Of a stretch of DNA of 64,000 bases, positions 25,656-34,487 are shown piece after piece; the first letter of the stretch is position 1; every line of letters begins with the position of its first letter. The notes beneath the pieces are model-generated. The model searched no databases, was not told the DNA's origin, and saw only the letters and a program-made list of their open reading frames with translations. The DNA comes from CAYLYU01 sp964501925. GTDB taxonomy: Bacteria > Pseudomonadota > Zetaproteobacteria > Mariprofundales > Mariprofundaceae. The stretch covers positions 55,955-119,954 of the forward strand of contig CAZCTM010000003.1 of assembly GCA_964501925.1 (NCBI GenBank), written 5' to 3'. The position numbers were made by a program, and so were the translations under genes.

Positions 25656-27056
25656 ATGCGCGGGCAGATGGGCCATGTTCATGTCATTGGGATTTGTGGC
25701 ACAGCCATGGCCGCCATTGCCACCCTTGCCCGCGATCTCGGGTTTCGGGTTACCGGCAGCGATGCGAACGTCTACCCTCCCATGTCGAATTACCTTGAGC
25801 AACAGAACATCCCCGTTTTTCAGGGGTATGCCGGAAAGAATCTTGATCCTGCCCCCGATCTGGTCATCATCGGCAACGCCCTCAGCCGGGGCAATCCCGA
25901 AGTGGAGCAAGTACTGAACCGGGATCTTCCCTACATATCGGGCGCCCAGTTCGTTGAAGATTATCTCCTGCCCGGTCGTCATCCCATCGTCGTGGCAGGC
26001 ACCCATGGCAAAACATCCACCGCAAGCCTTATGGCGCATGTGCTTGAGATCGCGGGACATTCACCCGGCTTTATGATTGGAGGCATACCGGAGAACTTTG
26101 GTGCCGGCGCACGCCTGGGCAGAGGCAGGTATTTTGTGCTTGAGGGGGATGAATATGACACGGCCTTCTTTGACAAGCGTTCCAAGTTTGTCCATTACCG
26201 GCCAAGGACACTGATCCTGAACAATCTGGAATATGACCATGCGGATATCTTTCCGGATCTTGCCGCCATCGAGGCCCAGTTCCACCACTTGATTCGCATC
26301 GTTCCTGCCAATGGACAAATCATTGTTAACGCTGATGACGCCAGTCTGGCAAGGGTTCTGGATAGGGGCTGCTGGACACCCTTGCTGGATTTTCGGGAGA
26401 GGAGGGGAGGACAGGGGGACTGGGCGTGGGAGGCCCTGAAGGATGACGGTTCACAGTTCCGTCTCTGGCATCGGGGAGAGGTGTTTACGGAAGTCAGCTG
26501 GGCCATGATCGGTCGCTATCAGGTGAGCAACGCCTGTGCGGTCGCGGCGGTTGCCGACTCGCTGGACATTCCGGCCACGGAGATTAAAACGGCCTTTGAA
26601 ACATTCGCGGGTATTCGCCGGCGCATGACCCTGGTGGGTGAGGCGAGGGGGGTGAAGGTGTTTGATGACTTTGCCCACCACCCGACGGCAATCGAGGGTG
26701 TCGTCTCGGCAGCCCGCGCCTCGATGCCCGATCATGGGCGTTTGTGGGTGATCATTGAGCCCCGTTCCAACACCATGCGGACAAAGGTGCATGAAACGTC
26801 ATTGCCCCGGTGCGTTCGGCGGGCCGACAGGGTCATCTTCGTGCCTCCTTCCACACGAAACCTGAAACCCGATGATGTTCTGAACGTCGACGCCGTCTGC
26901 AGGTCCATCGGAGCACATGCAAATGTGCTGCCGGATGCCCGCGCGATCATCGAATATCTTCTTCCACGTGTTAACGAGGGCGATTATGTCCTCATTCTGT
27001 CCAATGGCGGCTTTGACAATATTCACAGGCGTTTGCTTGAGGCACTAACTGCCTGA
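25656..27056 (+). CDS. mpl: UDP-MurNAc:tripeptide ligase Mpl (murein recycling)
   Basis: Mpl attaches the recycled tripeptide L-Ala-gamma-D-Glu-meso-DAP to UDP-MurNAc in the cytoplasm. The 466-residue protein begins HVHVIGICGTAMAAIATLAR (residues 7-26), a MurC/Mpl N-terminal Rossmann motif, then the P-loop VAGTHGKTSTAS near 113-124, EGDEYDTAFFD near 163-173, and FDDFAHHPTAIEG near 335-347. The last motif's HHPTAI is characteristic of Mpl. The start at 25656 was picked because homologues begin shortly before the IGICGTAM motif; 25668 is also possible. Confidence 0.95.
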   Translation: MRGQMGHVHVIGICGTAMAAIATLARDLGFRVTGSDANVYPPMSNYLEQQNIPVFQGYAGKNLDPAPDLVIIGNALSRGNPEVEQVLNRDLPYISGAQFVEDYLLPGRHPIVVAGTHGKTSTASLMAHVLEIAGHSPGFMIGGIPENFGAGARLGRGRYFVLEGDEYDTAFFDKRSKFVHYRPRTLILNNLEYDHADIFPDLAAIEAQFHHLIRIVPANGQIIVNADDASLARVLDRGCWTPLLDFRERRGGQGDWAWEALKDDGSQFRLWHRGEVFTEVSWAMIGRYQVSNACAVAAVADSLDIPATEIKTAFETFAGIRRRMTLVGEARGVKVFDDFAHHPTAIEGVVSAARASMPDHGRLWVIIEPRSNTMRTKVHETSLPRCVRRADRVIFVPPSTRNLKPDDVLNVDAVCRSIGAHANVLPDARAIIEYLLPRVNEGDYVLILSNGGFDNIHRRLLEALTA

Positions 27057-27102
27057 CAACATACCCTACCGCAGATCTGGCTGGGCCGGTATGCTTCGGC
27101 GG

Positions 27103-28818
27103 ATGCGCTATTCAACTTTTTTTGCTCCGACACTGCGAGATGTCCCCGCGGAGGCGGAGGTAGTTTCACATCAGCTTTTGCTGCGGGCGGGATTTATTCG
27201 ACGCGTGACAAGTGGAGTCTACGATTTCCTCCCGCTTGGTTTGAGGGTGCTGAGGAAGATCGAGCAGATTGTCCGTGAGGAGATGAACAGGGCTGGAGCC
27301 CAGGAACTTCTGATGCCCATGGTGCAACCGGCTGAACTCTGGCGACAGTCAGGCCGCTGGGAAAAATACGGCAAGGAGTTGCTGCGTTTCACCGATCGCC
27401 ATGAGCATGAATCTTGCCTGGGCCCGACGCATGAGGAGGTGATATGTGACCTTGTGCGGCGGGAGCTTCGTTCCTATCGTCAGCTGCCGGTCAACCTGTA
27501 CCAGATCCAGAACAAGTTTCGCGATGAGGTCCGCCCCCGGTTTGGCCTGATGCGCGGACGGGAATTTATCATGAAGGATGCCTATTCCTTTCATGCGGAT
27601 GATGAGGACCTTGCGCGGGAATACCGGAACATGTTTGATGCCTATTCCCGCATCTTCCGGCGAATGGGGCTGAAATTCAGGGCGGTGGAAGCGGATACCG
27701 GCTCAATCGGCGGCAGCAGCTCCCATGAATTCCATGTCCTGGCCCAGTCGGGTGAGGACGAGATCGTTCATTGCAGTGTCTGTGATTATGCCGCCAACGT
27801 GGAAATGGCGAGCGGAAATCGCCCCGAGCCCAATGGCGACACCTCAGATCTCACAATGGTTTCAACGCCAGGCAAGATATCCGTGGAAGATGTGGCCGGG
27901 TTTCTTGAGCAGGATCCTTCACTCTTTGTGAAGACCATGATGTACCGGGTTTCCGGTGGCCCGGAAGACGGAAAGATTGTTGCGGTATGCGTTCGGGGTG
28001 ATGATCAGGTGCAGGAACTGAAGCTGTTGCGCTCGCTGCATGCCGAGGAAGTGGTTCTGGCCGATGATGAGAGCATCAAGGCCCTGGGTTCATCGACCGG
28101 ATTTTCCGGGCCGCAGGGGCTTGATGTGAAGGTCATTGCCGATGATAGCCTTCAAGGGGGTACCGGTCTGGTCGCGGGCGCCAATGAGAAGGACTGCCAT
28201 GTTGTGGGCCTGGACATGGCGCGGGATGTACCGCAGGCGATATATCGGGATGTTCGCCGGGTACGCGCGGGGGATTCCTGTACAAAATGCGGTGCGAATC
28301 TTGAACTGACCCGGGGCATTGAGGTGGGACATGTTTTTGAACTCGGCCGCTGCTACACGGAGCCCATGGAGGTCGAGTTTCAGGACAAGCATGGAAAGAG
28401 GGCGGTGGCCACCATGGGCTGTTACGGCATCGGGGTTTCACGACTTCTGGCAGCCGTGGTGGAGCAGTGCCATGACGAAGCAGGCATGATCTGGCCGTTG
28501 CAGCTGGCCCCGTTTCACGTGTCGATCATTACGATCGGCAAGGCGGATAGCGTGGTATCCGCATCCGGACAGATTTATGAAGACTGCCGTGAGGCCGGCA
28601 TTGAGGTGCTCTGGGACGACCGGCCGGAACGGCCAGGTGTCAAGTTCAACGATATTGAGCTCATGGGTCTTCCTTTATGCCTGGTTGTGGGCGAGCGGGG
28701 CCTTGCCAGGGGTGAAATCGAATGTCGGATCCGGGGTGGAGATCAGGTCCACATCCCCCTTTCCGATGTGGTTCATACCATACAGGATATGATGAAGGAT
28801 CTTTCAAACACGTCATGA
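27103..28818 (+). CDS. proS: Prolyl-tRNA synthetase (bacterial type)
   Basis: Class II aminoacyl-tRNA synthetase that charges tRNA-Pro. The 571-residue protein has motif 1 (LPLGLRVLRKIEQIVREEMN near residues 43-62), the motif 2 region FRDEVRPRFGLMRGREFIMK near residues 138-157, the bacterial INS editing domain in the middle (near 230-380), and the anticodon-binding domain after about 470. The ATG at 27103 starts MRYSTFFAPTLRD, matching the family's common N-terminus, so it was preferred to the upstream ATG at 27091. It overlaps the next gene by ATGA. Confidence 0.96.
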   Translation: MRYSTFFAPTLRDVPAEAEVVSHQLLLRAGFIRRVTSGVYDFLPLGLRVLRKIEQIVREEMNRAGAQELLMPMVQPAELWRQSGRWEKYGKELLRFTDRHEHESCLGPTHEEVICDLVRRELRSYRQLPVNLYQIQNKFRDEVRPRFGLMRGREFIMKDAYSFHADDEDLAREYRNMFDAYSRIFRRMGLKFRAVEADTGSIGGSSSHEFHVLAQSGEDEIVHCSVCDYAANVEMASGNRPEPNGDTSDLTMVSTPGKISVEDVAGFLEQDPSLFVKTMMYRVSGGPEDGKIVAVCVRGDDQVQELKLLRSLHAEEVVLADDESIKALGSSTGFSGPQGLDVKVIADDSLQGGTGLVAGANEKDCHVVGLDMARDVPQAIYRDVRRVRAGDSCTKCGANLELTRGIEVGHVFELGRCYTEPMEVEFQDKHGKRAVATMGCYGIGVSRLLAAVVEQCHDEAGMIWPLQLAPFHVSIITIGKADSVVSASGQIYEDCREAGIEVLWDDRPERPGVKFNDIELMGLPLCLVVGERGLARGEIECRIRGGDQVHIPLSDVVHTIQDMMKDLSNTS

Positions 28819-29507
28819 ATTCAGCGGAATTGCGGCGACTTCTGAACAACAAGTCACCCAAGGCGATTCTGGTGATCATTCTCCTGGCGGGTTTTATGCT
28901 GACCCTGCCGTTCTGGCTGCTCAGTACCCCTGAACAGAAACAGCGTATCGTGGCCGAGACCACGGCCCAGCAGAAGGTAGAGAGCGCGGTCGGCCTTCTT
29001 GATATGCTTCCGGCCGAGCGGGAACATCTGCAATCCATGCTTAAACCTTCCACCGACGAATCCCTGAAAAACTTTGAGGAAAACGTGTGGTTGAAGGATC
29101 TGAAGACCCTCATGCAGGGAGAGGTTCCGGATCCCGAAGAGGCGGATGCGATTGCGCGCTGGGTCTACCTGTACAGCATGCGCCATGATCTTCCTCCAGA
29201 ACTGATTCTGGCGGTGATCGCCGTTGAGTCGCAGTTCGACCGATTTGCAATCAGCAACGTTGGCGCCCGCGGCCTGATGCAGGTCATGCCGTTCTGGAAG
29301 GAGGAACTCGGCTCCAAGGAAGACAACCTGTTCAATATTGAAACCAATATTCGCTATGGCAGCGCCATTCTGAGACTGTATCTTGACCGTTATGGTGATC
29401 TTGTGAGGGCGCTGGCTGCCTACAATGGCTCGCTGGGTCGGCGCACATACGCCAGGAAGGTCCTGACCATGATGAAGCGTTTCAAGGGTGGTTCCCGGGA
29501 CATTTAA
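28815..29507 (+). CDS. Membrane-anchored lytic transglycosylase (SLT domain)
   Basis: A 230-residue peptidoglycan-cleaving enzyme. Residues 17-38 form an N-terminal membrane anchor, then a linker, then an SLT domain from about 120. AVIAVESQFDRFAISNVGAR (around 134-153) holds the catalytic Glu, followed by GLMQVMPFW and the AAYNGS motif near 203-208, all typical of soluble-type SLT family 1 enzymes. Start ATG at 28815 gives an ATGA overlap with the proS stop. Mpl two genes upstream recycles murein, so the cluster has a cell-wall theme. Confidence 0.9.
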   Translation: MNSAELRRLLNNKSPKAILVIILLAGFMLTLPFWLLSTPEQKQRIVAETTAQQKVESAVGLLDMLPAEREHLQSMLKPSTDESLKNFEENVWLKDLKTLMQGEVPDPEEADAIARWVYLYSMRHDLPPELILAVIAVESQFDRFAISNVGARGLMQVMPFWKEELGSKEDNLFNIETNIRYGSAILRLYLDRYGDLVRALAAYNGSLGRRTYARKVLTMMKRFKGGSRDI

Positions 29508-29512
29508 GGAAC

Positions 29513-29640
29513 CTCTGAATAAGTGCGTCCATGCACTTGTTCAGAACACAAAGCCAAAAGCGCGGTTTTGACTTTGCTCACAGAATCAGTCACTTACGTT
29601 ATTGATTCTGGCAGCCCATCCATGGGCCGCTTTTTCAGAG
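29513..29640. repeat. Multi-hairpin palindromic element (possible MITE or REP-like)
   Basis: The element is bounded by CTCTGAA (29513-29519) and TTCAGAG (29634-29640). Inside are three stem-loops: 29515-29526 with 29533-29544 (12 bp, one mismatch), CAGAATCA (29581-29588) with TGATTCTG (29603-29610), and GCCCAT with ATGGGC (29614-29619, 29622-29627). There is no ORF. It separates the transglycosylase gene from rdgB, whose 3' ends converge. It may also end transcription. Confidence 0.6.
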
Positions 29641-29661
29641 CATCCTTGACCGAAGTTCCCG

Positions 29662-30255
29662 CTATCGATCGAAGCCCGCCCCTTTAAGTTTGGTTATCAG
29701 TGCTTTTAGTGCCCGGCCCCGGTGGGAAACCCCGGCCTTTTCCTCCGGGCTGGCTTCCGCGAAGGTTTTCCCCAGTTCTGGACAGTAGAAAAGAGGGTCA
29801 TATCCAAACCCTTTCCTTCCGGAAGCTTGCTCAAGGATGCGGCCCTCGACCTTGCCATTCGCCGTGATGGCCGGGCGCCCATCCGGAAAGGCAAGGTGCA
29901 GGGTGCATTCAAAATACGCCTTTCGGTTTTTGCAGCCACTCAGGGCCCGGAGGAGTTTGTGATTGTTTTCCGTGTCTGTTGCCCCGGCCCCGGCATAACG
30001 GCTTGAACGAATCCCGGGTAACCCCGCCAGGGCGTCAACGACCAGTCCGGAATCATCCGCCAGTGCTGGGAGAGCATTGGCCCTGGAGAAGGCAACAGCC
30101 TTTTTCTCCGCATTTTCGGCGAAGCTTCTTCCATTCTCGACCACCTCGACAAAGATGGTCTGGTCATCAGGGACGATCTCGATATCCAGGGGACGAAGAA
30201 TCCTGGCAATTTCCGAGCGCTTTCCCGGATTGTTGCTGGCAATGATCAGTCGCAT
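29662..30255 (-). CDS. rdgB: dITP/XTP pyrophosphatase (RdgB/HAM1 family)
   Basis: Cleans the nucleotide pool of dITP and XTP by hydrolysis to the monophosphate. The 197-residue protein begins LIIASNNPGKRSEI (residues 3-16), the family's nucleotide-base loop. It has DDSGLVVDALAGLPGI near 66-81 and GFGYDPLFY near 150-158. Start ATG at 30255 overlaps the rph stop by 10 bases, the usual rph-rdgB coupling. Confidence 0.97.
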   Translation of the reverse strand: MRLIIASNNPGKRSEIARILRPLDIEIVPDDQTIFVEVVENGRSFAENAEKKAVAFSRANALPALADDSGLVVDALAGLPGIRSSRYAGAGATDTENNHKLLRALSGCKNRKAYFECTLHLAFPDGRPAITANGKVEGRILEQASGRKGFGYDPLFYCPELGKTFAEASPEEKAGVSHRGRALKALITKLKGAGFDR

Positions 30256-30974
30256 GGTCCTGGATCTAGGATCGCCTGCCTCTGCAGGGCACAAAGCTCC
30301 CGGATACCCTTGTCCGCCAGACGCTTGAGTGTGAGGAACTGATCCCAGGACATGGGCTCCTCTTCGGCCGTGGCCTGAAATTCCACAATGCCTCCATCAC
30401 AGGCCAGGACAAAGTTTACATCCATCTCTGCCTGACTGTCCTCACTGTACTCGAGATCCAGGAGTGCCTTTCCCTGAACGATGCCGCAGCTGACCGCGGC
30501 GATCTGGCCGGTGATGGGATCATGGGAAAGCCTGCCGTCGGAAATAAGTCGATCAACGGCGAGTCTTAATGCCACCCATGAGGCCGTGATCGCCGCACAT
30601 CGGGTGCCTCCATCGGCCTGAAGCACGTCGCAATCCAGGATGATGGTATGCTCTCCCAGTTTATCCAGATTCACGACCGAACGAAGAGAGCGTCCGATCA
30701 GACGCTGGATCTCGAGCGTCCTGCCTCCCTGTCGGCCCGTGGCTGCCTCACGCCTGTTACGTGTGTGGGTGGAACGGGGAAGCATGCTGTACTCAGCGGT
30801 GACCCAGCCGGATCCCGTATTCTTCTTGAAGGTCGGCACGCCGTCTTCAATGGTGGCAGTGCACCATACCCTGGTGCGTCCGATATCAATCAGGGCCGAG
30901 CCTTCCGCATACGCATGAAAACCCGTATCGATATGAACGGTACGCATCTGATCGTGTGCTCGTCCTTCACGCAT
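30246..30974 (-). CDS. rph: Ribonuclease PH
   Basis: A phosphorolytic 3' exoribonuclease that trims tRNA precursors. The 242-residue sequence shows MREGRAHDQMR at the start, RSTHTRNRREAATGRQGGRT near 67-86, the phosphate-binding DGGTRCAAITAS near 122-133, and DLEYSEDSQAEMDVNFV near 177-193. The next gene in its operon is rdgB, as in many bacteria. Confidence 0.97.
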   Translation of the reverse strand: MREGRAHDQMRTVHIDTGFHAYAEGSALIDIGRTRVWCTATIEDGVPTFKKNTGSGWVTAEYSMLPRSTHTRNRREAATGRQGGRTLEIQRLIGRSLRSVVNLDKLGEHTIILDCDVLQADGGTRCAAITASWVALRLAVDRLISDGRLSHDPITGQIAAVSCGIVQGKALLDLEYSEDSQAEMDVNFVLACDGGIVEFQATAEEEPMSWDQFLTLKRLADKGIRELCALQRQAILDPGPCD

Positions 30975-31015
30975 CGTGCGGTATGGCCTTACTCAAGAAA
31001 AAGACGGGATGGCTC

Positions 31016-31771
31016 TTATTTATTTTTATTCTTTGTTGCCCATTCAACCAGCTTGTCGGCCTGCATGGTGCCGCTTCGCCTGCGACCGTCTGCCGCGATG
31101 AGGGTCGGGGTTCCGTGAATACCCAGTTCCTTGCCTAGGGCGATGATGTCGGCGACTGGATTCTCACACGCGGGCGCATCCAGGGTTTTCCCGTCAATCA
31201 ACACCTCATGCAGGGCCTTGACCTGATCCTTGGAACACCAGATGGCTTCCGCCTTGGCCCTGGCCTTCGGGTGGATCTTTTCGATGGGGAACAGAAAGGT
31301 GTAAATCTTCAGACCCTTTGCGTTGCGCAGTTCCCGTTCAAGCTGCTTGCAATAGGGGCAGTCCGGATCGGTAAAGATGGCGATGGGTGTACCCTTCGGG
31401 TCACCTGAGACAATGGCCTTGTCCAGAGGCAGTTTTTTCCAGTCGATGCTGTTGATTTCCTCCAGTCTTGCGGCTGTCAGGTCCTTTCGCGTCGTGGTAT
31501 CAAAGATGTGACCGTTGATGATGTATTTACCGCTGGAGTCAAAATAATAGATGATTTTTCCGCCTCTCCCGTTCGGGATGCCGGCCTCGTAAAGTCCCGG
31601 AATGGGTTCAAACGGTTTGATATAAAGGAAGGGGATCTCCTTGTTTGCCTCGCGGATGGCGTCCTCGGCCTTGGTTTTGGTGCCCTGTTCACCGGCCTGC
31701 ACGGGGATGCTCAAGGTCCACAAAAGCGATAATAAAAGCAATCCCGGCAGTAAAAATTGTTTTTTCGACAT
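31016..31771 (-). CDS. dsbC: Thiol:disulfide interchange protein DsbC
   Basis: A periplasmic disulfide isomerase. Residues 1-26 are a signal peptide (cleavage after VQA), an N-terminal dimerisation region runs to about 90, and a thioredoxin fold follows with DPDCPYCKQ (C138, C141). The cis-Pro loop is GTPTLIAADG near 226-235. E. coli DsbC has CGYC, so the CPYC dipeptide differs. GGGGG lies upstream of the ATG at 31771. The gene is followed by rph after about 40 bases. Confidence 0.95.
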   Translation of the reverse strand: MSKKQFLLPGLLLLSLLWTLSIPVQAGEQGTKTKAEDAIREANKEIPFLYIKPFEPIPGLYEAGIPNGRGGKIIYYFDSSGKYIINGHIFDTTTRKDLTAARLEEINSIDWKKLPLDKAIVSGDPKGTPIAIFTDPDCPYCKQLERELRNAKGLKIYTFLFPIEKIHPKARAKAEAIWCSKDQVKALHEVLIDGKTLDAPACENPVADIIALGKELGIHGTPTLIAADGRRRSGTMQADKLVEWATKNKNK

Positions 31772-31897
31772 AAAAAAACCCCCTTTGATTTGGGTGCGAA
31801 GCATGCCGTGAACCGGCCATATTTGAAAGGTCAATTGTTTCGTTGACATCTGTTTGAGCTATGCTGTTGTTTGATGAATGGTGTACGGAGGAGCGTC

Positions 31898-32416
31898 ATG
31901 CCATCGGAAATTGGGGTTGTGGAAGGGGACATCACCCGTTTGAAGGTCGATGCCATCGTCAATGCGGCCAACACATCGCTGCTTGGCGGTGGTGGCGTGG
32001 ACGGTGCGATACACCGCGCCGCCGGACCGGAGTTGCTTGAGGAATGCAGGAAACTTGGGGGGTGTCCAACGGGTGAGGCGCGGATTACCAGGGGCTACAG
32101 GCTTCCGGCAAAGTGGGTGATCCACACCGTCGGTCCAGTCTGGCATGGTGGAAACTGTGGCGAGAAGGCCTTACTTGCTTCCTGCTACCGGAACAGCCTC
32201 GACCTGGCCAGCCGTTATCGTATCAGGAGCATTGCCTTCCCGGCCATTTCAACCGGTGCATACCGCTTTCCCATCAAACTGGCCGCCGAGATTGCCGTAC
32301 GGGAGGCCAGGGCGTTTTTGCGAAAGAACGCCGTGGTGGAGAAAATCATCTTTGTCTGTTTCCGTCCGGGGGACCGGCAAATCTACGAGGCGATGCTTGC
32401 AAAAAGCGCATCGTGA
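31898..32416 (+). CDS. Macro-domain protein (ADP-ribosyl/O-acetyl-ADP-ribose hydrolase-like)
   Basis: A 172-residue macro-domain protein similar to YmdB-type deacetylases of O-acetyl-ADP-ribose. [19 protein letters not shown] near residues 6-24, [14 protein letters not shown] near 29-42 and [12 protein letters not shown] near 118-129 are the ADP-ribose binding loops. ATG at 31898 has GGAGG 8 bases upstream and was preferred over the ATG at 31871. Its downstream neighbour starts 19 bases after its stop, so it may be transcribed with the metal operon, although the functional link is not obvious. Confidence 0.93.
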   Translation: MPSEIGVVEGDITRLKVDAIVNAANTSLLGGGGVDGAIHRAAGPELLEECRKLGGCPTGEARITRGYRLPAKWVIHTVGPVWHGGNCGEKALLASCYRNSLDLASRYRIRSIAFPAISTGAYRFPIKLAAEIAVREARAFLRKNAVVEKIIFVCFRPGDRQIYEAMLAKSAS

Positions 32417-32435
32417 TACTATAAGTCGGATCTGT

Positions 32436-32825
32436 ATGCGGCGTCTGGTTGCACTTGTCCTGATTGCGGCCTTTGTTTCCGTCAGCAGCCTGCCGCTGTT
32501 GCCGGCCGAGGCAGCATGCATTTATGCGGCCAAGCGCATGACGGCCGATACTGGCGGCCATCAGCATTCCGCGGTTGCACATAAACACAAGAATAAAAAG
32601 TCAGGCAACGCATTGTCCGGGGAAGCACAGCATTGCCGTGTGGAATGCAGTTGCGGCTGCCATCGGGACCTGGATCAGTTGCCGCACCAGTTTTCACCTC
32701 ATGTGGCGGCCTTATGTTGCCAGCCGCAGTCGAATTTCACAGATCGGGAAAGGGCTGAAGCCCCCGATGGGCTTGATGCACTTCCCGCCCGCGTAGCAGA
32801 CCCGCCTCCCAGATTCGTTTCATAA
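32436..32825 (+). CDS. Small exported His/Cys-rich protein (putative metal binding)
   Basis: No family recognised. The 129-residue product has a signal peptide (residues 1-27, cleavage after AEA). The mature part has a His/Lys-rich region (GGHQHSAVAHKHKN near 41-54) and clustered Cys (CRVECSCGCH near 67-76, then CC near 94-95). Such residues suggest copper or zinc binding. It is 19 bases downstream of the macro-domain gene and about 100 bases upstream of the barrel gene. Function is inferred from composition and context only. Confidence 0.65.
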   Translation: MRRLVALVLIAAFVSVSSLPLLPAEAACIYAAKRMTADTGGHQHSAVAHKHKNKKSGNALSGEAQHCRVECSCGCHRDLDQLPHQFSPHVAALCCQPQSNFTDRERAEAPDGLDALPARVADPPPRFVS

Positions 32826-32851
32826 CCACCTAAACCCTGACTTCTGTCATG

Positions 32852-32875
32852 CAAGTCCTGCGTTGCGCGGACTTG
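32852..32875 (+). terminator. Hairpin between His-rich gene and barrel gene
   Basis: CAAGTCC, one unpaired T, GCG, loop TTG, CGC and GGACTTG form a stem of 7+3 bp. No T tract follows, so it may be a weak terminator, attenuator or processing site rather than a strong end of transcription. Confidence 0.35.
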
Positions 32876-32927
32876 TAAACCGTGTTCCTGCCAGGCAGGG
32901 GCATGGAAACCATTTTAGGAGGATGTT

Positions 32928-34103
32928 ATGAGACGAAATATCTGTTTTTTTCTTTTGGCTACGGCATTTCTCATGCTGCAGCCGGGAGATGCGCGGGCCT
33001 ACATCGGCCTGTGCTGTTCAAAGTGTGGTGGCAACATGCCGCTGAATATCCCCGGTGGTGGCGTGCCGGAAACCAAGGAGTTTCGATTCAAGATCAGCCC
33101 CGTGTTCATGCGCATGGAGGGTCTGCGGGATGGAACCTCATCCATTGATCCAAACAGCCTGCTCGGCATGCCCGTAATGATGGGGCAACCCACGGGCAAG
33201 TTCATGGCTGTTCCTGAAAACATGGACATGTCCATGTTCAACCTCGCCCTGGGTTACAGTTTCACGGATGATTTCTTTGCCGGTGTTATGGGCATGTACC
33301 AGATCAACCGCATGGACATGCGATTCAACGCCATGATGCAGGGCACGACCGGCCTGGCCGGCTATACCATGGAGTCAAATGGTTTCAGGGACACCATGCT
33401 GATGACCAAGTACCGGCTGTTTACCGATGATCCCCTGATTCCCACCAGTCAGATGTCCTTGCTGCTTGGCCTGAATCTGCCGACCGGATCCATAGACGAG
33501 CGCAATACCACCCATCCGCTGGCCATGCGGCAGAAGGAATTGCTGCCCTACGGCATGCAGCTGGGTTCAGGCACCTTCGATCCTGTCCTGGGACTGCTTT
33601 ATCAGGGTTCCAGCTCACCCTGGTGGTGGGGCATCAACGGCACCTATACGGGCCGCTGGTATGACAACGACCGGGATTACCGGCTGGGCGATCATTACCG
33701 TCTGGATGCCTATTTGATGTATCAGCTCCGTTATGACTGGGTGTTTGAGTTCCAGCTGAACGGCGAATGGCAGGGCAGGATCCGGGGTGAGGCGGATGAG
33801 TCGCGCACCGGCGCTTCGGGTCACGCCGTCCAGGGCAACCCCGGCTCACCGTTCATGACACCCCTGTGGGATACCTCCAATTATGGTGGCACCAATCTGT
33901 TTGCCACCGTGGGTCTGCAGTGGCAACCGGCCCCCATGCATATTCTCAATCTGCAGGTGGGCCTGCCCCTGTACCGGAATCTTAATGGTCCCCAGCTTGA
34001 GAAGGACTGGCGCATTCAGTTCACCTGGTATGTGGAAATTCCGACCCGGGGAAGCATCCGGTACGGAGGCGCACCGGACAAACCCAGCAAGCTTGGTTTC
34101 TAG
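32928..34103 (+). CDS. Outer-membrane beta-barrel protein with N-terminal Cys motif
   Basis: A 391-residue exported protein: signal peptide 1-24 (ends DARA), then YIGLCCSKCGGNMPLNIPGG with cysteines at about 29, 30 and 33, then alternating hydrophobic strands (for example FNLALGYSFTDDFFAGVMGM near 103-122), and a C-terminal region of aromatic strands. It is a barrel of the transporter type seen in phenol- and metal-related operons. Met-rich tracts (MGMYQINRMDMRFNAMM near 120-136) are unusual and could bind copper. AGGAGG lies 6 bases before the ATG. The gene is followed by a cytochrome gene after 12 bases. Confidence 0.78.
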   Translation: MRRNICFFLLATAFLMLQPGDARAYIGLCCSKCGGNMPLNIPGGGVPETKEFRFKISPVFMRMEGLRDGTSSIDPNSLLGMPVMMGQPTGKFMAVPENMDMSMFNLALGYSFTDDFFAGVMGMYQINRMDMRFNAMMQGTTGLAGYTMESNGFRDTMLMTKYRLFTDDPLIPTSQMSLLLGLNLPTGSIDERNTTHPLAMRQKELLPYGMQLGSGTFDPVLGLLYQGSSSPWWWGINGTYTGRWYDNDRDYRLGDHYRLDAYLMYQLRYDWVFEFQLNGEWQGRIRGEADESRTGASGHAVQGNPGSPFMTPLWDTSNYGGTNLFATVGLQWQPAPMHILNLQVGLPLYRNLNGPQLEKDWRIQFTWYVEIPTRGSIRYGGAPDKPSKLGF

Positions 34104-34115
34104 GAGGAGAAGAAA

Positions 34116-34394
34116 ATGAAAATTCATGGTTTCATATTTGTTTTGTTGATGCTTTTTGTCATGCCGGCGTGGGCGGATACTCCCATTCCGGATGCGGATT
34201 CACCCGAGGCGAAGGTGTATGCGGAAAAATGCAGCGCCTGCCATTCCCTGCCGCACCCGAAGCGACTGTACTTTGAGCAGTGGCAGCATATGTTGAAGGT
34301 CATGTACATGCGCATTTCCGAGCGCAACAGTGAGCCTTTGACCGAACAGGAACAGGAGGCCATTCTCAGGTATCTCAAGGCCCATTCGCGTTAA
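34116..34394 (+). CDS. Small monohaem cytochrome c-like protein
   Basis: A 92-residue protein with a signal peptide (1-20) and one haem site CSACH (C39, C42, H43). The mature domain of about 72 residues is shorter than most class I cytochromes c, and the axial Met could be one of those near 54-62. GAGGAG lies 7 bases before the ATG. It sits between the barrel gene and PCuAC, so an electron carrier for a periplasmic redox reaction is plausible. Confidence 0.85.
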   Translation: MKIHGFIFVLLMLFVMPAWADTPIPDADSPEAKVYAEKCSACHSLPHPKRLYFEQWQHMLKVMYMRISERNSEPLTEQEQEAILRYLKAHSR

Positions 34395-34406
34395 TGAGAG
34401 CTCATG

Positions 34407-34431
34407 GGAGGCGGTCTCTGGTGCCGCCTCC
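34407..34431 (+). terminator. Hairpin after small cytochrome gene
   Basis: GGAGGCGG (34407-34414) pairs with CCGCCTCC (34424-34431) around a 9-base loop, followed by TTCCCTTT. It may partly terminate or stabilise the message before the PCuAC gene. Confidence 0.45.
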
Positions 34432-34487
34432 TTCCCTTTCCGGAGATTTGATGCAAGCCGGGATCGATTGAGAGGAGGAAATAGACT

